From CALFER01 sp964472395 (GTDB lineage Bacteria; CSSED10-310; CALFER01), in the NCBI GenBank assembly GCA_964472395.1, contig CAYYMM010000002.1, positions 1 through 64,000 on the forward strand: a stretch of 64,000 nucleotides of DNA, in the 5' to 3' direction. The notes under the pieces are model-generated. The model was not told the origin of the DNA, made no database searches, and saw nothing but the letters and a program-made list of their open reading frames with translations. Shown piece after piece: positions 26,021 to 33,441 of this stretch. The stretch's first letter is position 1; each line of letters begins with the position of its first letter. Made by a program: the position numbers and the translations under genes.

Positions 26021-26752
26021 TTACCGCATCGACCGGATGCGCACGTCGATTTTAGTATCCTTCAGTAATTCGACGATCTTCTGCGGATCCGTATCGCCGT
26101 AATGATAAGGATAGAGGATTTTCGACTGGATCCATCCGGCTGCTTCGGCCACCATTTCAGGGGTCATCGTATAGGGCAGATTCATGGGGAGAAAGGCCGC
26201 GGTGATGACGCCGAGATTCTTCATTTCGGGAATGGGTTCCGTATCGCCGGCCACGTAGATCGCGACATCGGCAAAGCGGAGCACATATCCGTTTCCCTCA
26301 CCCTTGGGATGATAGGGTTTTCCGTCCGGTCTGAGATGGACAATGTTATAGGCCGCAACCGAGTCGATCGTGACCAGCTTGAGCACCCCGCTGTCACCGT
26401 TTTTCATGGCGACACTGTTTGGAATATCCGGTTCACATTTGACGGGGTGCACGACCTGTGTGGTGGGCTTTCGCAGCAGTTCGATGGTGTCCAGATCGAG
26501 ATGATCGCGGTGATCATGGGTGATCAGGATCACATCCGCTTTAGGGAGCTTGGTGTAGTCCGCCTGCTCGCTCCAGGGATCGACATGAAAAATCCGTTCA
26601 CGCCACTTGAACATCAGACTGCCGTGTCCGATGAAGGTAATCTCGATTTCGCCAAACTCCGTCGGGATCGTATCGACTTCGAAACCGAAGACCGGCGGTA
26701 TTCCGGCGGCGACACACATTCCGCAGATGAGAACGATTCGGTTCAGGTTCAT
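26021..26752 (-). CDS. Exported metallo-beta-lactamase-fold hydrolase (UPF0173-like)
   Basis: A 243-residue protein with a signal peptide (MNLNRIVLICGMCVAAGIPPVFG). The metal-binding motif is LITHDHRDHLD (HxHxDH), with later metal ligands in YVAGDTEPIPE (Asp) and YPYHYGD (His). It opens with FIGHGSLMFKW, as in UPF0173/YtkL metal-dependent hydrolases. The substrate is unknown, and secretion is unusual for this group, whose members are mostly cytoplasmic. GGAGG lies before the ATG at 26752; an upstream ATG at 26776 is less likely. Confidence 0.87.
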   Translation of the reverse strand: MNLNRIVLICGMCVAAGIPPVFGFEVDTIPTEFGEIEITFIGHGSLMFKWRERIFHVDPWSEQADYTKLPKADVILITHDHRDHLDLDTIELLRKPTTQVVHPVKCEPDIPNSVAMKNGDSGVLKLVTIDSVAAYNIVHLRPDGKPYHPKGEGNGYVLRFADVAIYVAGDTEPIPEMKNLGVITAAFLPMNLPYTMTPEMVAEAAGWIQSKILYPYHYGDTDPQKIVELLKDTKIDVRIRSMR

Positions 26753-26783
26753 GGCTGGGTCCTCCGTTGCGTTCACCTTCCTT

Positions 26784-26810
26784 ATTATACAGCTCGGAAG
26801 AAATTCTCAA
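26784..26810 (-). promoter_or_regulatory. Candidate promoter for the MBL-fold hydrolase
   Basis: On the minus strand TATAAT (26789-26784) is preceded by TTGAGA (26810-26805). The 15-base spacer is shorter than ideal. The start codon follows 31 bases after the -10 box. Confidence 0.42.
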
Positions 26811-26884
26811 ATCGACTCCTCCCGAGGCAGATCGGCTCTTGCCATGACAGAGTCGGTGCGATACATACGGTTCCGGGGTGATCG

Positions 26885-28660
26885 ATGAAGCAGGTATTCC
26901 GGCTGTTGAAATATGTGTTTCCCTACCGCTACCGGGCGTTGGCGGCTCTGCTGCTTCTGATTGCCGTCGTCATGCTGGATCTCGCCATCCCCAGGCTCGT
27001 GCAGCGAATCATCGACGAAGGTATTTCGCCGCGCTCGACCCGGGTGATGCTCGAAACCACCCTCATGATGCTCGGGATTTCGCTCTTCAGCGCTCTGTTC
27101 GCCATCGGGAACAACTATTTCTCCATTCAGGTCGGCGAGGGCGTGGCGCGTGATCTCAGGGATACGCTGTTCGCGACGATCCAGCGCCTCTCCTTCGGGA
27201 ATCTGGACCGGCTGAAAACCGGCAATCTGATGGTGAGGGTCGCGAGCGACACGGGGGTGTTTCAGAGACTGATTCAGGTGTCGTTGCGGATCGGCACGCG
27301 CGCGCCGCTGCTGATGGCGGGGAGTCTGATTCTGATGGTTCGGACCAGTCGGCATCTCGCCATGCTGATGCTCCCGATCCTGCTCGCCACCGGTTTTCTG
27401 ATCGTTTTTTTCGTCACGCGGATGGGGCCGCTTTTCCTTTTGATCCAGCAGCGCCTCGACCGTATGAACTCGGTGTTGCAGGAAAACATTGCGGGGGCGC
27501 GGCTTGTCAAGGCGTTTGTGCGTCATGATCACGAATCGGCGCGGTTTCTGGACGCGAACGAGCGGTATGTCGAGCAGAACATCCGGGTCATGCAGTTCAT
27601 GGCCTCGATGTCGCCCGCGCTCGCGATCTGCGTCAATCTGGGCATCGTCGCCGTCCTGTGGTTCGGGGGCATACAGGCGGTTCAGGGGGAGCTTTCGACG
27701 GGGCAGCTCGTGGCCTTCATCAATTATCTCCAGACCACCCTCCATCCGCTAGTCGTCATGGTCATGCTGGCGAATGTCTGGGCAGCGGCGATTTCGTCGG
27801 CGGGGCGGATCATCGAGATCATGGACACACGGCCTGAGATCCTGGAGGCGCCGGAGGCGGACTCGCTGCCAACGGGACAGGCACCCCTCATCCGCTTTGA
27901 AAATGTGTCGTTCCGATATCATGGCACATCGACGGACGATGCCATCCGGAACATTTCCTTCGAGGTGTTCCCGGGGGAAACGCTGGCGGTGCTCGGCGCA
28001 ACGGGATCGGGAAAATCGACGCTGGTGAATCTGATTCCGCGTTTTTACGATCCGCGGGACGGACGGATATGGATCGGAAACACCGACATCCGGCAATTGA
28101 AGCAGGATTCGCTGCTCGGGGTCATCGGCATCGTTCCGCAGGATACGGTGTTGTTTGCGGGCACTGTCCGGGACAATATCGCCTATGGCCGGCCGTCGGC
28201 CTCGGATGAGGACATTTTGTGCGCGGCGCGGATTGCGTGCGCGCATAGTTTCATCGAGCAGCTTCCTGACGGATATGACACGCACATCGAGCAACGGGGA
28301 ATCAATCTCTCCGGCGGGCAGAAACAGCGTCTGACGATCGCCCGTGCCCTGCTCGTGAATCCCTCCGTCCTGATTCTCGATGACAGCACCAGTTCGGTGG
28401 ATATCGAAACCGAGCGGCGGATTCATACCGCCATTGCCTCGATGAATCCCCGGATGACCCGGATCATCGTGGCCCAGAGAATCAGCACGGTACGGGATGC
28501 CGATCGGATTCTGCTCCTCGAGAAGGGGCGGATTGCGGCTCTGGGATCGCATGCCGATCTGCTCGCGACATCGCCGGTCTATCAGGAGATTGTCCAATCG
28601 CAGCTCGGGAACGGCATCACGCCGACAGCGCATTCCGCGGGACGGGAGGGGTCGTCATGA
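26885..28660 (+). CDS. ABC exporter half-transporter with degenerate ATP site (TM287-like)
   Basis: A 591-residue protein with six membrane helices (about 1-310) fused to an ATPase domain. Walker A is GATGSGKST (371-379) and the signature LSGGQKQRL. Walker B reads LILDDSTSSVD: the catalytic Glu is Asp. The switch His reads Gln (VAQRIST). These are the marks of the degenerate half of heterodimeric exporters such as TM287/TM288 of Thermotoga. The partner follows with an ATGA overlap at 28657. Exported substrates could be drugs, lipids or peptides; nothing in the sequence decides. Confidence 0.92.
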   Translation: MKQVFRLLKYVFPYRYRALAALLLLIAVVMLDLAIPRLVQRIIDEGISPRSTRVMLETTLMMLGISLFSALFAIGNNYFSIQVGEGVARDLRDTLFATIQRLSFGNLDRLKTGNLMVRVASDTGVFQRLIQVSLRIGTRAPLLMAGSLILMVRTSRHLAMLMLPILLATGFLIVFFVTRMGPLFLLIQQRLDRMNSVLQENIAGARLVKAFVRHDHESARFLDANERYVEQNIRVMQFMASMSPALAICVNLGIVAVLWFGGIQAVQGELSTGQLVAFINYLQTTLHPLVVMVMLANVWAAAISSAGRIIEIMDTRPEILEAPEADSLPTGQAPLIRFENVSFRYHGTSTDDAIRNISFEVFPGETLAVLGATGSGKSTLVNLIPRFYDPRDGRIWIGNTDIRQLKQDSLLGVIGIVPQDTVLFAGTVRDNIAYGRPSASDEDILCAARIACAHSFIEQLPDGYDTHIEQRGINLSGGQKQRLTIARALLVNPSVLILDDSTSSVDIETERRIHTAIASMNPRMTRIIVAQRISTVRDADRILLLEKGRIAALGSHADLLATSPVYQEIVQSQLGNGITPTAHSAGREGSS

Positions 28661-30486
28661 GTGTCGTGATCCGGGGAGGCGGCGGTGGAGGCGGTGATTA
28701 TCGGGCGCGGTATTCCAGGGGTGCGCACGGGCGGATCGGGCGGATCGAGAAGGCGCGGAATCCCCGAGAGACGCTTTTGCGGCTGGTACCGTATCTGACT
28801 CCCTACAAATGGAAACTGCTCGTCGTTCTGATGCTCATCTCGATCTGCATGCTGCTCGGGCTCGCCGCCCCCTGGCTGATGGGCCGGGCAATCGACGCGT
28901 TCATCGCGGGCGGGAATGTGAGGGGGTTGTCGATCACCGCGATGCTGATGGCCGCCATCTATGTGCTCGATGCGCTCTTCGATGCGACCTCATCGCTCCT
29001 CATGGCGCGCGTGTCTCAGACCTCTCTCAAAACGCTCCGCCAGGATCTTTTCACGAGACTCCAGCGGCTGCCGATCCGGTTTTTCGATACGCACCCCGCG
29101 GGTGAACTCATGAGCCGCCTCACCAATGACATCGAGGCGATCAATCAGGCCGTCTCGCAGAACGTGATTTCTCTGGCAGGAAGCCTGCTGACGCTCTCCG
29201 GCGTGCTCATCACCATGTTCATTCTGAATTTCCGGCTCGCACTGGCATCCCTGCTGGTCGTTCCCATCATGATCGGGTTCACGAGATTTGTCGCGCGATA
29301 CACGCGGAAGGGCTTCCGGGAACTCCAGTCGAGTCTTGGCGGGATGAACGCGGTGCTCGAGGAATCGATCAGCGGGCAGCGTGTCGTTCGGGCATTCCGG
29401 CGCAATGAGTCGGTCATGCGGGCGTTCCGGGAAGCGAATGAGGCCGTCTATCGAAAGGGCGTGACGGCCAACTCTTACGCGCTGCTGCTCATGCCGCTCA
29501 CGAACGTTCTGGGCAATTTTTTCGTGATCGTCCTGGCAGGGCTCGGAGGCTGGCTCGCACTGGGCGGGCTCGTCACGGTCGGGACAATCGCGACGTTCAT
29601 CAGCTATGGCCGTCAGTTCGTCGCCCCTCTCCGGCAGCTCGCGCATGTGTATAATTCACTCCAAGGCGCGCTGGCCGGTGCCGAACGGGTTTTCGAGATC
29701 ATGGATCAGGAGGATGAGGGACTCGGCGGAGAGGATGCGGGCACCGGAAATCGGTTCCGGGGTGAGGTTCGATTCAATGATGTGCATTTCGGCTATCTTC
29801 CGGACGTTCCGGTGCTCCGGCACACGACTTTACATGCATCACCGGGCGACACCGTTGCACTGGTCGGTCCGACCGGTGCCGGGAAGACCACCCTGGTGAA
29901 TCTTCTGTCCCGATTTTATGAGATCGATTCGGGGAGCATCGAGATTGACGGGGAGGACATCCGGCATATCGCCAGGGATCGCCTCAGAAAGCAGCTCGGC
30001 ATCGTTCTGCAGGATACGTATCTGTTTTCGGCATCTGTCATGGAAAACATCCGTTTCGGACGGCTGGATGCGACGGATGAGGAGTGCAAGGCGGCGGCGA
30101 CTCTGGCCGATGCGGATCACTTTATCCGTCAGTTGCCGGAGGGGTATGAGACGGAGTTATCCGAGCGGGCCGGGAATCTGAGTCAGGGTCAGCGGCAGTT
30201 GCTGGCGATTGCGCGGGCCGTGTTGGCGGATCCGGCGATTTTGATTCTGGATGAGGCGACGAGCAGTGTGGATACGCGGACGGAGTTACGGATTCAGAAT
30301 GCGTTATTGCGGTTGATGGAGGGCCGGACGAGTTTTGTGATTGCGCACCGGTTGAGCACGATTCGGGATGCGGATCAGTTGCTGGTGATCGATGGTGGGG
30401 AGATCGTCGAGCGGGGGACGCACGAGACGCTTCTGGCGAAGCGGGGGGTGTATCATCGACTCTACACCAGCCAATTCTCCATATAG
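28657..30486 (+). CDS. ABC exporter half-transporter with canonical catalytic residues (TM288-like)
   Basis: A 609-residue partner of the preceding half. A Gly-rich, basic extension (about 1-35, RGGGGGGGDYRARYSRG) precedes six membrane helices. The ATPase domain has Walker A GPTGAGKTT, a signature LSQGQRQLL, Walker B LILDEATSSVD with the catalytic Glu, and IAHRLST with the switch His. LSQGQ rather than LSGGQ is typical of the TM288-like half. The two halves together form one consensus and one degenerate ATP site. The overlap ensures equal synthesis. Confidence 0.92.
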   Translation: MSVVIRGGGGGGGDYRARYSRGAHGRIGRIEKARNPRETLLRLVPYLTPYKWKLLVVLMLISICMLLGLAAPWLMGRAIDAFIAGGNVRGLSITAMLMAAIYVLDALFDATSSLLMARVSQTSLKTLRQDLFTRLQRLPIRFFDTHPAGELMSRLTNDIEAINQAVSQNVISLAGSLLTLSGVLITMFILNFRLALASLLVVPIMIGFTRFVARYTRKGFRELQSSLGGMNAVLEESISGQRVVRAFRRNESVMRAFREANEAVYRKGVTANSYALLLMPLTNVLGNFFVIVLAGLGGWLALGGLVTVGTIATFISYGRQFVAPLRQLAHVYNSLQGALAGAERVFEIMDQEDEGLGGEDAGTGNRFRGEVRFNDVHFGYLPDVPVLRHTTLHASPGDTVALVGPTGAGKTTLVNLLSRFYEIDSGSIEIDGEDIRHIARDRLRKQLGIVLQDTYLFSASVMENIRFGRLDATDEECKAAATLADADHFIRQLPEGYETELSERAGNLSQGQRQLLAIARAVLADPAILILDEATSSVDTRTELRIQNALLRLMEGRTSFVIAHRLSTIRDADQLLVIDGGEIVERGTHETLLAKRGVYHRLYTSQFSI

Positions 30487-30490
30487 CCAA

Positions 30491-30703
30491 ATAAAGGGAC
30501 ACCTTACTTAATTAAAGTTTCGTGTGTTGCCATGGGGTCTTGGCGATACTTCCACATGTCTGAAAACTGAAAACTACACACTTGAAACGATGGGTTGTTT
30601 TTGGTTTTCAGTGTTCAGTTTTCAGTTCGAAGAGGAGTGTGCTGGGTGACGAGGCGGATGGGCACAGCGGTGAGTTAAGGAATTAAGTAAGGTGTCCCCT
30701 TAT
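30491..30703. mobile_element. 213-bp MITE/REP-like palindromic element
   Basis: Terminal inverted repeats of 23 bp (30491-30513 and 30681-30703) match at 22 of 23 positions. Their core is GGGACACCTTACTTAATT. Inside, CTGAAAACTGAAAAC (30560-30574) pairs with 30604-30618 as a second nested stem (14 of 15). There is no coding potential. The AT-rich interior differs from the flanks. A non-autonomous element moved by a transposase elsewhere in the genome is likely; no second copy lies in this window and no target duplication is clear. Confidence 0.75.
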
Positions 30704-30757
30704 TATGATATAGCGCTACTTGAGAGGACGCACCGGGCCAAAGAGAAATAGAGGGAT

Positions 30758-32227
30758 TTACTCCGTCCAGCTGAACTCGATCATGTCCATCTCACCGAAT
30801 AAACCCGTGATCGCCGTGTCCGTCATCGCCGCATACCACTTCGCCCCCTCGAACGATCCCGCACCGGTTGGCCATTGAAACACAGGCAATACAACCAGCT
30901 TCGTCATGCCGGGTCCGACATCCTGCGTGTAGTGGTTGAAACTCGAAAAATCCGGCGCAAAGAAGTAAGTTCCCAATATATCCAGAATGACAAACACCGG
31001 CGTGCCGGCATACGTCACCGCGTCCGGATTGCAGATATACAGATCGCACCCGCAGGAATCCCCCGGCAGATACAGCACACTCGGCATGTAGAGATGGACC
31101 CCGAGCGTCGAACAGTTGGAGGTGGGCGTCGGCGTCGGTTGAGGGGGCGGAGTCGGTGTCGGCACGGGTACGAATCGCCTGGCGTAAATGAGATCATCGT
31201 TGCTTTCGTCGTATGTCGAGATATGAGCCATGTTCTGATCGTCGAGCACCATGGAATTATAGGTCCCGGTCGCTCCCGATATCGGAACGGTCTCAATATG
31301 CCATCCCGTCGCATCCTGCCATGCATACTTGAGAATTCCATCTAGCGCAGCACCGTAGAGCACATGCGGGTATCCAGCAGAGTCGACAGCGAGCGATGGA
31401 TTCGGTGCCGGATAGATCGAATCAATCACTTCGAATTCCCAGTTCGTACTTTCCTTCTTCCCGTAATCCAGCGAAGGTCGGGTCGTGTCGCAAAAGATCA
31501 AATGAGACACATAATCATTTGGGTTCCAGTAGAACTCCACGCCCAAAAGGAACCGCCCGGATTCCAACACCGTCTCGAAACTCGCTGTTCCTTCATACAT
31601 TCCCGCCCATCGGATCCGCGTCGATTCCCCCGTGGGATGCATGGTATATACCATCTGAACGTAACTCGACAGATCAATCACGATATCCTGATCATCGATG
31701 TACCATTCGACATCCCGATCGAACCAGCCGCTCGCACCGTCATACAAGATCCTCAATCGGGAGTTCGCATCTGCTGATATATAGGCGATATATGGATAAC
31801 CCTGCGGATTGAGTGTCAATGTGGGACCTATCTGTGCGTAATAATCCGCCGGGAGTGTCTCGATATGCCAGTCGCTTTCTTCGAAAAATGCCATCTTCAG
31901 GTCCATCGTATTGAAGTCGGTATATGCGATGTACGGGTACTGTCCCGCCCGGAGACACATCGATGACATCAACCCGACATCACCCGACACATCCAGGGTG
32001 ATGGGATCCCATCCGGAGGTAGTTCTGCGCGCGTACTTCAGATCCTTCGTATCGTTTTTATAATAGCTGATATGCGGGTACCCGTCGCTGCCCAGCACAA
32101 TGCAACTCGACCGCCCGACATCCCCGGCAGAATCGACCACTTCGGTCTGCCACTCCGCATACGTCAGCGGGATGCATCCGGGCACCACAACCGCAAACAC
32201 CAATATGAGCAAACAGATACTCCTCAT
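30758..32227 (-). CDS. Secreted propeller-like repeat protein with lineage-specific C-terminal domain
   Basis: A 489-residue exported protein with a signal peptide (LLILVFAVVVPGCIPLTYA). Residues about 24-345 carry repeats such as EWQTEVVDSAGDVGRSSCIV, YPHISYYKNDTKDLKYARR and GWHIETVPISG, similar in style to the protein at 14914. A Pro/Thr linker (VPTPTPPPQPTPTPTSN) leads to a C-terminal domain of about 115 residues. That domain is clearly homologous to the end of the Kelch-type protein at 46876 (CNP, PVF.ILD, YFFAPDFS, FNHYT, WYAAMT). The domain probably serves surface attachment or secretion, which is inference. AAAGGAGG precedes the ATG. Confidence 0.82.
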   Translation of the reverse strand: MRSICLLILVFAVVVPGCIPLTYAEWQTEVVDSAGDVGRSSCIVLGSDGYPHISYYKNDTKDLKYARRTTSGWDPITLDVSGDVGLMSSMCLRAGQYPYIAYTDFNTMDLKMAFFEESDWHIETLPADYYAQIGPTLTLNPQGYPYIAYISADANSRLRILYDGASGWFDRDVEWYIDDQDIVIDLSSYVQMVYTMHPTGESTRIRWAGMYEGTASFETVLESGRFLLGVEFYWNPNDYVSHLIFCDTTRPSLDYGKKESTNWEFEVIDSIYPAPNPSLAVDSAGYPHVLYGAALDGILKYAWQDATGWHIETVPISGATGTYNSMVLDDQNMAHISTYDESNDDLIYARRFVPVPTPTPPPQPTPTPTSNCSTLGVHLYMPSVLYLPGDSCGCDLYICNPDAVTYAGTPVFVILDILGTYFFAPDFSSFNHYTQDVGPGMTKLVVLPVFQWPTGAGSFEGAKWYAAMTDTAITGLFGEMDMIEFSWTE

Positions 32228-32259
32228 GTGAAACCTCCTTTTTTCCCGAGTCCAATTTT

Positions 32260-32288
32260 GTTTTACCTGTGATCGGAAAGGAAATCAA
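32260..32288 (-). promoter_or_regulatory. Candidate promoter for the secreted repeat protein at 30758
   Basis: On the minus strand TTGATT (32288-32283) and TAAAAC (32265-32260) are spaced by 17 bases. They lie 32 bases before the ATG. This suggests the gene is not only read through from the kinase operon upstream. Confidence 0.5.
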
Positions 32289-32340
32289 ACCGCACACCAC
32301 CACACGACGCCGAATATCCGGATTCCGCTCGGGTTCCTTC

Positions 32341-33441
32341 CTAATGCAATGCAACCAGCTGGCCGTCTTCGCAACCGATCACGCACACCCCATCACCGAT
32401 GACCGGAGACACCGATATCGCCGCGCCGGTTCGAAACTTCCAGACGAGCGCTCCGGTTCGCGCATTCAATGCGTATATGAACGAATCATTGCTGCCGACA
32501 AACACCGTCTCCCCCGCAATCACCGGCGATGATTCTATCGCGGCTTCGGTCTGGTAAGTCCATTTCTTTGCACCGGTTTTTTCGTCCGCACACACGATCC
32601 TGCCATCGCCGCCGCATACGAAAACCGAGTCGAATGCGACAGCGGGCGATCCCAGGACGGGACTTCCGACACTGAATGTCCAAATCGCTTTACCGGTATT
32701 CTGGTCAAGTGCATACAGTGTCCCTGCACGATCACCAGCGAAAACCCATGATCGATCGATCGCCGGAGATCCCGGAACGACTCCCGCTGTCGGAAACTCC
32801 CACTGCACCACGCCAGTCGTGACGTCGATCGAATGAACCCCCGGTGCACTCGACCCAACAACAAGCCGATTGCCGGACAGGGCCGGCGCACCCGTCGAAT
32901 CCCCTCGAATGCCGATGGTCCACGAGGCTTCTCCGGTCGACAAGGACACACGCATCAGTTTCGTATACCAGGTTGGCGAAACGAGAAACCCTTCTGAGAT
33001 CAGCGGAGCGATACCGGTCAGAGGCATATTGACCGCATATCGCTTCACTTCCTTTCCCGTCTCCGCATCCACAGCAACAACCGATTCATCCTCGGACCCG
33101 ATATAGACCACGGCGCCATCTACGGTGGGAGGCGTTGAAATCCGCCCGCCGATCCGACAGGACCAGATCGGCTTCCCCGTTTTCAGATCCAGCTTCATCA
33201 GTTGCCCGTCTTCAGTTCCACAATAGACACTGCCTTTATCAATCACTGGAGAAGACCGCAGCGGTCCAGCGGTCTTACAGGTCCACAACACTCCCTGCAC
33301 GCTCGGGATCGCCTTCGTCTCCAACACTCCCGTCCTGAGCATGTTTCCTCGGATCACACCAGATGCACCGGCCTGCACCCAAAAAGGTACAAGCGCCGTC
33401 AGAACAACTCCGATCCAAACCAATCCTGCTGCTCTTCTCAT
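32341..33441 (-). CDS. Secreted PQQ-type (BamB/YncE-like) beta-propeller protein
   Basis: A 366-residue exported propeller with a signal peptide (AAGLVWIGVVLTALVPFWVQA). At least seven blades share the pattern 'G.VY.G...G.L.ALD..TGK..W.......SSPVI', for example GSVYCGTEDGQLMKLDLKTG and TVFVGSNDSFIYALNARTG. Such propellers bind proteins or, with cofactor-binding residues, PQQ. No cofactor site is evident here, so a scaffold or sensor role is more likely. It overlaps the amidase gene by 4 bases (ATGA) and is the third gene of a kinase-amidase-propeller unit. Confidence 0.88.
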   Translation of the reverse strand: MRRAAGLVWIGVVLTALVPFWVQAGASGVIRGNMLRTGVLETKAIPSVQGVLWTCKTAGPLRSSPVIDKGSVYCGTEDGQLMKLDLKTGKPIWSCRIGGRISTPPTVDGAVVYIGSEDESVVAVDAETGKEVKRYAVNMPLTGIAPLISEGFLVSPTWYTKLMRVSLSTGEASWTIGIRGDSTGAPALSGNRLVVGSSAPGVHSIDVTTGVVQWEFPTAGVVPGSPAIDRSWVFAGDRAGTLYALDQNTGKAIWTFSVGSPVLGSPAVAFDSVFVCGGDGRIVCADEKTGAKKWTYQTEAAIESSPVIAGETVFVGSNDSFIYALNARTGALVWKFRTGAAISVSPVIGDGVCVIGCEDGQLVALH

